Notes under the pieces: generated by a model
What the model was told of the DNA's origin: nothing
The model's input: the letters and a program-made list of their open reading frames with translations, nothing else
The model's database searches: none
Program-made: the position numbers and the translations under genes
Shown here: one piece after another, positions 16,289 through 25,036 of the stretch
Layout: the number at the start of each line of letters is the position of its first letter
How positions within the stretch are numbered: position 1 is the stretch's first letter
DNA from: Nitrospira sp.
GTDB taxonomy: Bacteria; Nitrospirota; Nitrospiria; Nitrospirales; Nitrospiraceae
Assembly: GCA_018242665.1 (NCBI GenBank)
Contig: JAFEBL010000017.1
Span: 186,001-250,000 of the forward strand
Direction of reading: 5' to 3'
Length of the DNA: 64,000 bases

Positions 16289-16888
16289 TTATCGTTCACA
16301 CCGTTCCCCTTCACAGCGTCCGCCGCCGCTTCCCATGCCTCGGTGCCCCATGCCCCCCATGTCGTCTCGCATCCCCCGGTGTCCCATGCCTTCGGGCGGC
16401 CCCATGTCTCGACCATGACCATGTTCCTTCGCGAAGGTCCGTTCATACTGGATCAGGGCCCAGATGTCTTCGTCGGTCAATTGGTCGGCGAATCCGATCA
16501 TGCTGGTGCCCGGCGATCCATGCTTGATCACCCAGAAGACTTCTCCTTCCGTACGGTGGCGCCAGAATCCGTGATGCCGGAAGTTACGGGGAGACGGGTT
16601 CAACTGGGCTGCCAAGGGCCCGTTCCCATCTCCTTCCGAACCATGACAATTGATGCAGGTGCCCTTGCCGGTATAGAGCGCCTTTCCCCGTTCAATCGTT
16701 TCAGCAGAGTCCGGCAGAGGATTGCGCAGTTGCCGCGCCTCGGCCATCCGGTCGGCCGGGACCCGCGGCTGCATCACATCATGCCCCATCGCCATGGGAT
16801 CGGAGGACATGACTGGCTGGGGCGAGATCGCCGGCATGGTCGCCAACAGACCGATGAGCATGATGAGGGACCGTTTCACCGCGTTCAC
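16289..16888 (-). CDS. periplasmic monoheme cytochrome c with Met/His/Gly-rich tail
   Basis: About 199 residues: a signal peptide (VKRSLIMLIGLLATMPA), one haem site CINCHG near residue 78, a Met-containing loop (GSPGTSMIGFADQLTDED) and a C-terminal tail of repeated G-M-G-H-R-G-M units ending in Cys and Arg. The tail looks suited to metal (copper) binding. The haem domain closely resembles the last domain of the tetraheme protein at 18433-19842 (PRNF, GSPGT-M-FA). The start is probably the GTG at 16888, preceded by GCGAGG; a GTG at 16912 is the longer option. Confidence 0.82.
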   Translation of the reverse strand: MNAVKRSLIMLIGLLATMPAISPQPVMSSDPMAMGHDVMQPRVPADRMAEARQLRNPLPDSAETIERGKALYTGKGTCINCHGSEGDGNGPLAAQLNPSPRNFRHHGFWRHRTEGEVFWVIKHGSPGTSMIGFADQLTDEDIWALIQYERTFAKEHGHGRDMGPPEGMGHRGMRDDMGGMGHRGMGSGGGRCEGERCER

Positions 16889-16931
16889 GTACGCCTCGCT
16901 ACTTCCAGGCACTGCATTGTGTGACAGCCAC

Positions 16932-17984
16932 TCAGAAATCCAGTTCCGCCATCTTCCGGTGAAAGCGAGTGATCACATTGGGGTCCGGCGTGAGCCGGAT
17001 CTGCGCCTCATTCTTCCCCTTGTACGGAAGCAGGTTCAAGACATATCGCAAGCTTTCCAGCCTGGCAGCCTGCTTGTCGTTCGCCTTCACGATGATCCAG
17101 GGGCTGAACGTCGTGTGCGTCTTGCTGAACATCTCCTCTTTGAACCGCGTATAGGAATCCCACATCTCTTGCGCCTTTTCGTCGACCGGGCTCAACTTCC
17201 ATTGCTTGAGCGGGTTTTGCCGGCGCGCATCGAATCGCTTCGCCTGCTCTTCCTTGGAGATGGAAAACCAGAACTTGATGATGGTCACCCCGTCTTCGTA
17301 CAACATGTGTTCGAATTCGGTGACCTGCTGCAAGAACCGCTGATGTTCCTTCTTGCTGCAAAATCCCATCACCGGCTCCACTACGGCACGGTTGTACCAA
17401 CTCCGGTCAAAAAAGACGATTTCCCCTTTGTTGGGCAGTTGACGGATATACCGTTGAAAGTACCATTGTCCCCGCTCGTCATCGGTCGGCTTCGGTAAGG
17501 CGACGACGCGCATGGCGCGCGGGTTCAGATGTTCGGTAAAGCGACGAATCGTTCCGCCTTTCCCGGCGGCGTCCCGTCCTTCGACGAGAATTGCGATCCG
17601 CTGACCATCCGACTGCACCCATCGTTGCAATCGAACCAACTCCACCTGCAACTGCCGCAACTCCTGCTCGTAGAGCAAGGTCTTGCGCACTTCTTCGAGA
17701 TCGATGCTCTTGCCCTTGATGAGCTGAATGAGCCCACGGCGTGTGTTGACCCGGCGGAGATCGTCTTCACTGAGCACGCGCCCCGCTTCGCCGATGAGGC
17801 CCGCCGCCATCGCGCCGTCAACCTCACGGGGCGCCTCATATCCATCCCCCGCGAGCGGCACGGCGGTGGGAATCACTTCCAGGTCGTCATCCAAATCATT
17901 GTCCCCGAGTACCATGCCAGGCTCCGCCTGACTACGCTCTTTGCGGCCCTTGGCTTTTCCATTGGTCTGTCCGTCTGCGGCCAT
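16932..17984 (-). CDS. ppk2: polyphosphate kinase 2 (PPK2)
   Basis: A 350-residue cytoplasmic enzyme that transfers phosphate between polyphosphate and nucleotides. The Walker A motif EGRDAAGKGGTI is near residue 136 and Walker B FFDRSWYNRA near 191, with the lid residues KFWFSISKEEQ after it. The first about 80 residues are an acidic, poorly conserved extension. Class I PPK2 enzymes mostly make GTP or ATP from polyP; the subtype cannot be fixed by eye. Its place beside cytochromes, Usp, Rnk and glycogen enzymes fits energy supply when respiration stops. Confidence 0.93.
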   Translation of the reverse strand: MAADGQTNGKAKGRKERSQAEPGMVLGDNDLDDDLEVIPTAVPLAGDGYEAPREVDGAMAAGLIGEAGRVLSEDDLRRVNTRRGLIQLIKGKSIDLEEVRKTLLYEQELRQLQVELVRLQRWVQSDGQRIAILVEGRDAAGKGGTIRRFTEHLNPRAMRVVALPKPTDDERGQWYFQRYIRQLPNKGEIVFFDRSWYNRAVVEPVMGFCSKKEHQRFLQQVTEFEHMLYEDGVTIIKFWFSISKEEQAKRFDARRQNPLKQWKLSPVDEKAQEMWDSYTRFKEEMFSKTHTTFSPWIIVKANDKQAARLESLRYVLNLLPYKGKNEAQIRLTPDPNVITRFHRKMAELDF

Positions 17985-18011
17985 GCGCTCCCCCTCTCTG
18001 TCCTTATCGAA

Positions 18012-18371
18012 TCAGAACGCCACGTTGCGATCACGTTCGGCTACGGCCTTGATGTAATCCGGCATGCCCTTGATCGACGCGCCGGCAACGAGATCGGTTC
18101 CGCTGATCTGACGAGCGACGGCGCACGCTCCACAGACCCAAATGGGAATCTGCGCGGCCTGCACCGCAGCCAATAGATCTTTCAACGGCGTCAGATTGAC
18201 GCCTGTCACATGGTCGGCCGTACCCTTGCGTCCCAATGTCACGGCTTCATTCCACAGCCATACCACCACATCGTGCCCCTGTTCCTTGGCGGTCTTGGCC
18301 GCCATGAACGGCAAGGTCGCCATTGTTGGATCGTCTGTACCGCGGCTGCCGGAAATGATAAACGTCGCCAT
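18012..18371 (-). CDS. DsrE-like sulfurtransferase-fold protein
   Basis: A 119-residue cytoplasmic alpha/beta protein. It begins MATFIISGSRGTDDP and carries the central KEQGHDVVVWLWNEAV strand and the Cys-bearing turn VCGACAVAR (about 80-88), where DsrE/DsrF-family proteins carry their persulfide Cys. Family members relay sulfur atoms. Standing directly after a sulfite-oxidase-like and cytochrome operon, it may handle sulfur intermediates, but the exact role is inference. Confidence 0.75.
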   Translation of the reverse strand: MATFIISGSRGTDDPTMATLPFMAAKTAKEQGHDVVVWLWNEAVTLGRKGTADHVTGVNLTPLKDLLAAVQAAQIPIWVCGACAVARQISGTDLVAGASIKGMPDYIKAVAERDRNVAF

Positions 18372-18432
18372 TGGTCAGTCCCCCATAAATCGTCGTTCGT
18401 TCGGAACGTTTTACGTTTCACACTTCACGTCC

Positions 18433-19842
18433 CTACTTCGCCAAACTTCTCACATAGGCAATCAATTGCCAGACCTGCTCATCCGGCAGCGCCGCAAACG
18501 ACATCATGCCGGTTCCAGGAGAGCCGTTCTTAATAATCCAGAACAGTTGCCCGTCCGGCAAATCCTTCATCATCGAGCCGCAGGTAAAGTTTCGAGGCGG
18601 GGGAATCAATGCGGCACCCATGAAACCCTGCCCGTTGCCCTTGTCACCATGACACATGGCGCAGGCCACCGGCTGTGCCGTCTGGAGAAACAGTGTTTTC
18701 CCCGCATGAATCGTGGCGTCCGAGCTCGGCAGGGGATTCGTTTTCGAGAGGAAGTCCTGCGGCGCCTGCACCGTCTTTCTCGGCTGCGGACAGACCCCCG
18801 ATACACCGCCACCCACCGCCGCCTGAGCCTGGTCGGGCCCTCCCTTGAACGTGGCCTTCAAATACGCCATCACGTCCGCCACGCCCTGCTGACCGATCGT
18901 TAGACCCCAATAGGGCATGTTCGGCGACTTCCCCATCGCCGCGCCGCCGTGATTGATCACGTTGTACACATACTCCGTCGGCAATTTCTCGAAGGGGATG
19001 TTCGCATGCACGGCCGGCTTTGGATTCAAACCCGAAGCCGCCGGTCCATCGCCCTTGCCGGTCGCCCCGTGGCATTGTGAACAGTACTCCTTATACAACA
19101 CCTTTCCGCGATCCACGCTGGCCATGCCGAACTCGGGCGCCGTCCAGGGTTCGTAATATTTGAAATCCTTCACGCCCTGCACCATGAGGAAGCCGATCAC
19201 CGCCCGCAACTGCGGCTCTGTCGCATCGGCCAGAAACTCACCGCTGTGGGGAGTGAAGTCCTGCGGATTTTGACCGAACCGGAACAGCCAGTCCTTGTCA
19301 TACCGTTGGCCCGCCGCTACCAATGACGCGCTTTGCGGACCTCCGATCAGCGCGCCGTTCTCTTCAATCAAGTGACAACCCAGGCAGGCGTGGGCCTTGT
19401 ACGCCATGCCGCCGAACGTCGCATCGAATTTGCTGAGTTTGGAGAGATCGAAGGCGCCGACCGTCACCCGAGGGTCCTTGTTGTGTTGTTGAAAGTACTC
19501 GGCGATCGTCGCGGCATCATCGTCACTGACCACGGGATGCCGCACCGGTCCCTCGGCGAGATCCCACCGGTACCCTTTCGGATACAAAGGCGCCTCCTTG
19601 CCGGTCAAGTAGCGCAGCAACCAGGCGCGCTGATATTTGCTTCCCGCCCAGATCAGGTCGGGCGCCTTGAGATTGAAGCGTGAGTCGGCTTTCCCTTCCA
19701 ACCGATGACAGCCGGCGCAATTGGTCTGTATGAGATCCTTCACCCGACTCTGGTCGCTCCCCAGCAGCAGGCGAGGGAAGGATACCACCGCCATCACCAA
19801 GACCAGAGCACAGCCGATCATCACCGTCCGTCGTCGCCCCAT
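18433..19842 (-). CDS. tetraheme (multidomain) periplasmic cytochrome c
   Basis: A 469-residue exported protein (signal helix about 5-27) with four haem sites: CAGCH, CLGCH, CSQCH and CAMCH, spread over about four cytochrome modules. The last module (PPPRNF, then GSPGTGMMSFAALPDEQVW) is a paralogue of the single-haem protein at 16289. This reads as a string of mono-haem domains rather than a compact multiheme bundle. The ATG at 19842 has AAAGGGG upstream. It lies 37 nt after the diheme gene in the apparent molybdoenzyme operon, so it may be the electron acceptor chain. Confidence 0.86.
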   Translation of the reverse strand: MGRRRTVMIGCALVLVMAVVSFPRLLLGSDQSRVKDLIQTNCAGCHRLEGKADSRFNLKAPDLIWAGSKYQRAWLLRYLTGKEAPLYPKGYRWDLAEGPVRHPVVSDDDAATIAEYFQQHNKDPRVTVGAFDLSKLSKFDATFGGMAYKAHACLGCHLIEENGALIGGPQSASLVAAGQRYDKDWLFRFGQNPQDFTPHSGEFLADATEPQLRAVIGFLMVQGVKDFKYYEPWTAPEFGMASVDRGKVLYKEYCSQCHGATGKGDGPAASGLNPKPAVHANIPFEKLPTEYVYNVINHGGAAMGKSPNMPYWGLTIGQQGVADVMAYLKATFKGGPDQAQAAVGGGVSGVCPQPRKTVQAPQDFLSKTNPLPSSDATIHAGKTLFLQTAQPVACAMCHGDKGNGQGFMGAALIPPPRNFTCGSMMKDLPDGQLFWIIKNGSPGTGMMSFAALPDEQVWQLIAYVRSLAK

Positions 19843-19879
19843 GAGGCACCCCTTTCGTTCACACGTCTCGTTGCAACTG

Positions 19880-20509
19880 CTATCGCGTGGCCAACCAGGC
19901 ATGAATATCCGCAATATCTTGATGACTCAACACCGCTCCCCAAGCCGGCATCGGGCCACGGCCATGAAGGACGGTTTCCCAAAATGCTCCGTCGTTTTTC
20001 AGAATCAGGTTCCGCGCGAGTTTCGGCCCCATACCCCCGACCGCTCCTTCTCCGTGGCAGGCCTGGCAATTGTGGGCGTACAGCCCTGCGCCGCGCCCAG
20101 GCACGCCGGTGAGCGGCCCCTCGGTCGACGCCTGCATTCCCGCCGCCGGCACGCTCATCGCCAGCTCCTGCTCGATGGCCGGCAGGTCATCCGGCGCGCC
20201 GGGATGATTTCGCGCAACCACATAGTGAAGAACCAGTTCGACTTCTTCCTTGGACAAGTCGGCGCCCCAGTGGACCATCTTCTCCACCGTGGCGATCCAT
20301 CGCTCTTCCGGCAACCGTTGTTGTGAAATGAGATCCGTCGTGTGGCAGACCGCGCAGCGCGCCATGATCAAGGTGGCAGCGCGCCGGGACTGAGCGGAGA
20401 GGAGTGCCGTGCGGTCATCATCTTGCGCCCCAGTGATGACGACCAAGCCGAGCATGACCGCCAGGAGAGAGCACACGACGATGAGGGAGCCCTGCCGCGA
20501 CCAGCTCAT
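19880..20509 (-). CDS. diheme cytochrome c, likely electron acceptor of the molybdoenzyme
   Basis: A 209-residue protein with an N-terminal membrane helix or signal (about 8-28) and two haem sites, CAVCH (about residue 52) and CQACH (about 146), each followed by a helical module (PGRGAGLYAHNCQACHGEG, GMGPKL, MPAWG). Its ATG lies inside the stop of the upstream sulfite-oxidase-like gene (ATGA overlap). This is the arrangement of sulfite dehydrogenase catalytic and cytochrome subunits (SorA/SorB style), although here the cytochrome has two haems. Confidence 0.85.
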   Translation of the reverse strand: MSWSRQGSLIVVCSLLAVMLGLVVITGAQDDDRTALLSAQSRRAATLIMARCAVCHTTDLISQQRLPEERWIATVEKMVHWGADLSKEEVELVLHYVVARNHPGAPDDLPAIEQELAMSVPAAGMQASTEGPLTGVPGRGAGLYAHNCQACHGEGAVGGMGPKLARNLILKNDGAFWETVLHGRGPMPAWGAVLSHQDIADIHAWLATR

Positions 20510-21687
20510 GCCGCCACCGTCACGGCGACGCGGTCCCAGCCACTCCACACAAATCCTCCGGGATTCCAGGGACTGGTTGCCGGCTGTCGTTCACCGCGCG
20601 CATCCGTGGCACGACAGAGAATGGCCGTCGGGCCGAGGGCTTTCGGATGCCACACATACTGCCACTGCCGCCACGCGTAGGGTTGTGCTTCGCCCAGCAA
20701 TCGGGCCTGCTCCCACGTCTTCCCGTCATCACAGGACACTTCAACCAGCGCCACCGCCGACTCCCCGGCCCAGGCCACACCTTGAATGGTCACTGGACTG
20801 GTCCGCACCGTATCTCCTTCGGCCGGCGCGGCAATCAGCGATTTCACCGGCATCTGTTCGACCGGCACCATCACCGTCCCCGGCAACCCGGACCCCGGCT
20901 GGATCGCGGTCTCGGGCATGCGGTAGGCCTGCTGCATGTAATAGCCGGGCGTTTCATCGGCCCTGAGCGTGATCTCCGTCAGCCACTTCATGCAAGATTC
21001 CGCCATCCAACCCGGTGTCACCACCCTCAAGGGGCCGCCGTGAAGAAGCGGCAAGGGGCGACCGTTCATCTCATAGGCGAGGAGCGTATCGGGATGGAGC
21101 GCCTTCGCGAGAGGAATACTTCGTGTGAACAGGGGAACGGTGGGCAAAGCCGGTCGGTCGGCGCCTTGCAGTTGCACATGAAGCCCCTGCGGGGTGACGC
21201 CGGCGCGCTGCAAGACATCTCGCAGCCTCACGCCGGTCCATTGCGCGTTTCCGACCGCGCCGCGTTCCCACTGCACCCCCGGCACTTTGGGACGATGGTG
21301 GGCGCGCCCGTTTCCGCTGCACTGCAGGACCGCCGTGATGGTCACGGATTCAAAGTCGTGTAGGTCTTTCAGGGTGAGCGTGAGTCCTTCCTTGACCAAC
21401 CCCTTCACGGTCAGGCGCCAGGTCTCGGGCTGCAGGGCCTCGGGTGGAGGTGGCCCGAAATGACTGCGCACAAAGAAACGTTCATTGGGCGTCAACCAAG
21501 AGGTAAATTCCCGCACCGGCGTCTCAGCGTCGAACGGGCGCGATACCCGGACGGTCAGCGGGCCGCTGCCCTGACCTAGAGCCCCTTCCTGACTTCCTTC
21601 GGCCGCCGGGATCGCGCCACGAAGAAGCGCTCCGATGCCGATCCCTTGCAACAATGTCTTCATCCATCCACGGCGGCTAACAGTCAT
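20506..21687 (-). CDS. sulfite-oxidase-family molybdoenzyme (Tat-exported)
   Basis: A 393-residue molybdopterin oxidoreductase. The N-terminus TVSRRGWMK with a hydrophobic stretch is a twin-arginine signal, so it is folded before export. The Mo-ligand Cys lies in VLQCSGNGRA (about residue 123). The conserved LAYEMNGRPLPLLHGGPLR and the C-terminal dimerisation domain (VEVSCDDGKTWEQARL, YVWHP) are complete. Family members oxidise sulfite or related substrates, though some reduce. The ATG at 21687 has AAAGGA at ideal spacing; the ATG at 21708 does not. The substrate is inferred. Confidence 0.9.
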   Translation of the reverse strand: MTVSRRGWMKTLLQGIGIGALLRGAIPAAEGSQEGALGQGSGPLTVRVSRPFDAETPVREFTSWLTPNERFFVRSHFGPPPPEALQPETWRLTVKGLVKEGLTLTLKDLHDFESVTITAVLQCSGNGRAHHRPKVPGVQWERGAVGNAQWTGVRLRDVLQRAGVTPQGLHVQLQGADRPALPTVPLFTRSIPLAKALHPDTLLAYEMNGRPLPLLHGGPLRVVTPGWMAESCMKWLTEITLRADETPGYYMQQAYRMPETAIQPGSGLPGTVMVPVEQMPVKSLIAAPAEGDTVRTSPVTIQGVAWAGESAVALVEVSCDDGKTWEQARLLGEAQPYAWRQWQYVWHPKALGPTAILCRATDARGERQPATSPWNPGGFVWSGWDRVAVTVAA

Positions 21688-21715
21688 GCGCGTCCTTTTA
21701 TTGAGCATCCTTCTA

Positions 21716-22132
21716 TCAGGTGGGAGTCACGGTATGGCTATGAGGATTCAACTCAATGGCAATGGCGGTCGGCACCACGAGGGATTGATGCACGGTACAT
21801 CCATGGGCGACTTTCAACAACCGTTCTTTCAGTTCCGGCGTGATGCGATGGGGAATCCGGATTGAGAGTTGAACCTGGCCGACTCGGTGCGGTCCTTCCG
21901 CCGTGCTCCACTCGGCCTCGACCTTGAGTCCGTCGCGCGAAATATCGTGTCTCGCGCAGAACTCGCCGACGAAGTAGCCCACGCAGCTCGCGATGGAGCC
22001 GACGAATAGCTCCACTGGCGTCATGCCCGCGTCCGCCCCGCCTCCATCGGCCGGCTGATCGGTCACGACCCGATGGCGATCGCTCAAGATGTCGTATCGC
22101 GTGCCGCCTTGATAGGCGATGCTGAGCTTCAT
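21716..22132 (-). CDS. OsmC-family protein
   Basis: A 138-residue cytoplasmic OsmC/Ohr-fold protein. The peroxidatic or reactive Cys pair is seen as SIASCVGYF (about 52) and HGCTVHQSL (about 114). Such proteins reduce organic peroxides or sulfane-sulfur species. The ATG at 22132 follows GGGAG; the longer frame lacks a ribosome site. It sits between the TsdA-like and the molybdoenzyme genes, so handling of reactive sulfur is a reasonable guess. A second OsmC paralogue lies at 27704-28138. Confidence 0.85.
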   Translation of the reverse strand: MKLSIAYQGGTRYDILSDRHRVVTDQPADGGGADAGMTPVELFVGSIASCVGYFVGEFCARHDISRDGLKVEAEWSTAEGPHRVGQVQLSIRIPHRITPELKERLLKVAHGCTVHQSLVVPTAIAIELNPHSHTVTPT

Positions 22133-22209
22133 CTCCCGACCCTCACCTGCCTCGTCGCCATCCCTGTGATGGTTGGTCTCGCGTTGTCGATCAGATACCG
22201 ATGGGCCTT

Positions 22210-23055
22210 CTAGTACGGCGCATCCGAGGGCTTGCCGCCCTTGGGCCAATCGTTGCCCTTCCCGGCGAAATCGGGACGCCGTTGCGCGTGGAGGTAGGCC
22301 GCGACGTCGTACGCATCTTGATCGGCCAATGCCCAACCTCTGGTCCGTGGCATATTCGACTTGATGAACGACGCAGCCACCGAGAGCCGCGCCATGTCAC
22401 TGCCGATGCCATAAGCCTGGTCGCCCCACAGGGGAGGTGCCGTCATGGTGCCGAGGCCGTCCGCACCGTGGCAAAACGCGCAACGGGCCGTAAATACCTT
22501 GGCGCCCTTCGACGTATCCGGCGGCTGGGCGGCTGCGAGATGCGGGATCCCTCGCCAAGCCATGCGGCTTCCTTCCGGCACATCTTTGGATAGCCAGTCG
22601 ATGTAGGCCACGATCGCCTGGAGTTTGTGACTGTCCTGGGGAATCGCCTTGCCATTCAGGTTACGGACGACACAGTCATTGATACGCTCCGCCAGGGTCA
22701 CGGCCCGCCCCGCTCGCGCCTGGTATTCCGGATAGACCCGCGAAAGTCCCACAAAGGAGGCGGAGTTCGGATCCAGTCCTGCATCCAAATGGCAGTTGGC
22801 ACAGGTGAGGCCGTTTCCTACGTAGGTTGCCGCAAACTCCTGGGTATGGACGATCAGTTGATACCCGAGCCGGATCTGCTCTCCTCGCTGGCCACCCGGA
22901 ATGGAATCCGGCGATGGGTGACTGAAGACCGCATCGACACCGCCAGACTCGGACTGTCCGGCGACTGAATGGCCGACGTTGTCGGGCCCCCGTGAGCCCG
23001 CGCAACCGCTCGCCACCGCGACCGCCAACAGGCTGCAGAAAAAAAGGTGCCGCAT
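22210..23055 (-). CDS. TsdA-like diheme cytochrome c lipoprotein
   Basis: A 281-residue lipoprotein (lipobox ASGC, Cys at about 18) with two haem sites, CANCH and CAFCH. The segment after the first haem, with FVGLSRVYPEYQARAG and a conserved Cys in RINDCVVRNLNGK, is the hallmark of thiosulfate dehydrogenase TsdA, where that Cys is the unusual axial ligand of haem 1. TsdA converts thiosulfate to tetrathionate or the reverse. Its lipid anchor would hold it at the membrane surface. It leads the operon with OsmC and the molybdoenzyme. Confidence 0.82.
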   Translation of the reverse strand: MRHLFFCSLLAVAVASGCAGSRGPDNVGHSVAGQSESGGVDAVFSHPSPDSIPGGQRGEQIRLGYQLIVHTQEFAATYVGNGLTCANCHLDAGLDPNSASFVGLSRVYPEYQARAGRAVTLAERINDCVVRNLNGKAIPQDSHKLQAIVAYIDWLSKDVPEGSRMAWRGIPHLAAAQPPDTSKGAKVFTARCAFCHGADGLGTMTAPPLWGDQAYGIGSDMARLSVAASFIKSNMPRTRGWALADQDAYDVAAYLHAQRRPDFAGKGNDWPKGGKPSDAPY

Positions 23056-23279
23056 ACGTATGAATCTCGCAAGCTGTGTACCAGCAGGCCAGGTCGCCCG
23101 CAACCACATCCCTGTTTGTTTTCAAGAGATTGTGGTGACGAGCGGACTCCTCTGGCGACAAAAGCCCCAGGCTGAGGGGGACTGCTGCGGCATCGCGCCA
23201 CAGCTGAGGACGCTCAGTTCCCCTCGGCGCACGGTGGTAAGGGACAATGTCGCGGGAAAGGATTCACGTCGCGGTGTGG

Positions 23280-23630
23280 TCAGGGTTGCAGCGACCGAAT
23301 ATAGGCCAGCAGGTCATCGACTTGCGCTTCGTTCAAGGACGCGGAAAATCCGGTCATGGCGGTCCCTGACCGCCCTTCTAGAATGACCTTGCGCAACTGC
23401 GCATCGGTCTTGGTCTGCGTCGGCTTGGCCGTGAGATCGGCAGGAGGGGGCGTCAGATAGGCTCCCATCTCACTGTCGCCCTTGCCTGTCGAGCCATGGC
23501 AGTTCTGGCAACTGGCTGCATACAACTTCTTGCCTGCTTCAGGACTCGCTTGCCCGGACAGCGCCGCATTGAGCGGGACCATCCCCGACAGCAGCAGCAT
23601 CGCGATTCCCACCCAACTTCTTGTGCGCAT
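23280..23630 (-). CDS. periplasmic monoheme cytochrome c
   Basis: A 116-residue class I cytochrome with a signal peptide (1-24), the haem site CQNCHG, the loop TPPPADLTAKPTQTK and the Met loop GTAMTGFSASLNEAQVDDL. GAGGAAGG precedes the ATG at 23630. It closely resembles the product at 27119. It lies 36 nt downstream of the cytochrome b/c gene and is a probable soluble electron shuttle for that complex. Confidence 0.9.
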   Translation of the reverse strand: MRTRSWVGIAMLLLSGMVPLNAALSGQASPEAGKKLYAASCQNCHGSTGKGDSEMGAYLTPPPADLTAKPTQTKTDAQLRKVILEGRSGTAMTGFSASLNEAQVDDLLAYIRSLQP

Positions 23631-23666
23631 GACCTTCCTCCTCAACGTCCCGTTCGCGCGGCGCGA

Positions 23667-24998
23667 TCATGACGGCGTCGCGCGGGTCAAACTTAACATG
23701 TAGCTGGTCAAATCGTTCAACTGTGCATCCGTGAGCGGAAACTTCGGCATGAACGATCCAGGCGTGACGGATTGCGGGTCACGGAAATGCTTGAGGTGCC
23801 AGGCGCGATCCGGCCTCGTCTCTCCGACCGTGGAGAGGTCCGGCGCGACGGCTCCTCCTTCTCCATGAATCCGATGGCAGCCGACGCAGCCAAACTGCGC
23901 ATACACCGCTTTGCCCCTCGCCACGGCGGGATCGGTTCTGGGCACCGCGTACAAATTCTTGATGGAGATTCCCAGCAGACCGAACACCACGAGCAGGAAC
24001 AGGAGACCGCTCCCCAAGGCCACCGGCCGTCTGATCGGATTCCGCACGGGATTGCGGTCGATGAACGGCCAGAACAGCATGATGAGTACCACACACAACG
24101 GCAACACCCAGGTGGCCAGCGGTTCCAACGGCCCATGCACATACTTCAGCAGCTCGTAGTAGAAGAGAAAATACCATTCCGGGACGGGGACAAAGCTGGT
24201 ATCGGAAGGATTGGCCTTATCCGTCAGCGGCAGGGGCACGCTGAACGCGAGCATCGCAACAGCCAGAAACACGCCGGCGATCACGACCGCATCCATGTAG
24301 ACCTGCCGAGGCGCGAATGTTTCACTATTGAGCGAAGCGCGTTCGTCGGTCCAGGGACCTGCGGGGCCGACGCGCCGGAGGATGAACAGATGCAGCGCAA
24401 TCCCGCTCAGTAGCACTGCCGGGAGAAACAGGACATGGATGGCAAAGAAGCGGGAGAGCGTCAGGGCGCCGAGCGTCTCCCCTCCACGCAGCACTCGGGA
24501 GGCCACGTCACCGACCAAGGGCACCGTCCCGACCATGTTGATGCCTACCTGCGTCGCCCAATAGGCCGTCTGATCCCAAGGCAGGAGGTAGCCGGTGAAG
24601 GCAAAGGTCATCACGATCAAAAACAACACCACGCCCATCATCCACATCGCTTCGCGTGGCGGCTTATACGCGCCATAGAGAAAGGTCTGCAACATGTGCA
24701 GGCCGATCGCAATCACCATGGCGGATGCGCCCCAATGATGGAGTCCGCGCACAAACCAGCCGAACAGCACATCGCGTTCGATGAATTCAATGCTGTCGTA
24801 GGCATGGTCCGGGGTGGGCGCGTAATAGAGCGCGAGGAACATGCCCGTGGCGGCCTGCATGAGAAACAAGAACAGCGTGATGGAGCCGAAGACGTAAATC
24901 CAACTGGCTCCGCCGGGGATGGGCTCATCGAGCAGCGTGCGTTGGACCGGCTTGAGATTCAGACGGCTGTCGAGCCAATCGTATAAACGGGAGGCCAT
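23667..24998 (-). CDS. cytochrome b fused to a C-terminal cytochrome c domain
   Basis: A 443-residue membrane protein forming the core of a bc-type quinol oxidoreductase. Eight helices are predicted. The haem b ligands appear as His pairs in GLHHWGASAMVIAIGLHM and in AIHVLFLPAVLLSGIALHL. The quinol-site motif is PEWYFLF (about residue 270). The C-terminal about 80 residues form a class I cytochrome c with CVGCHRIH and a Met in SFMPKFPLTDAQL. The fusion replaces a separate cytochrome c1. It is encoded just downstream of the Rieske gene, which completes the complex. Confidence 0.93.
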   Translation of the reverse strand: MASRLYDWLDSRLNLKPVQRTLLDEPIPGGASWIYVFGSITLFLFLMQAATGMFLALYYAPTPDHAYDSIEFIERDVLFGWFVRGLHHWGASAMVIAIGLHMLQTFLYGAYKPPREAMWMMGVVLFLIVMTFAFTGYLLPWDQTAYWATQVGINMVGTVPLVGDVASRVLRGGETLGALTLSRFFAIHVLFLPAVLLSGIALHLFILRRVGPAGPWTDERASLNSETFAPRQVYMDAVVIAGVFLAVAMLAFSVPLPLTDKANPSDTSFVPVPEWYFLFYYELLKYVHGPLEPLATWVLPLCVVLIMLFWPFIDRNPVRNPIRRPVALGSGLLFLLVVFGLLGISIKNLYAVPRTDPAVARGKAVYAQFGCVGCHRIHGEGGAVAPDLSTVGETRPDRAWHLKHFRDPQSVTPGSFMPKFPLTDAQLNDLTSYMLSLTRATPS

Positions 24999-25036
24999 GC
25001 GCGATCAGATTCCCTTCTGCGCCGACTCCGGGCAAC

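Noticed and set aside
22210-23055. SoxA-type cytochrome for the 22210 gene
   Set aside because: The RINDC segment and diheme layout with PEYQARAG point to TsdA-like proteins; no SoxXYZB genes are nearby.
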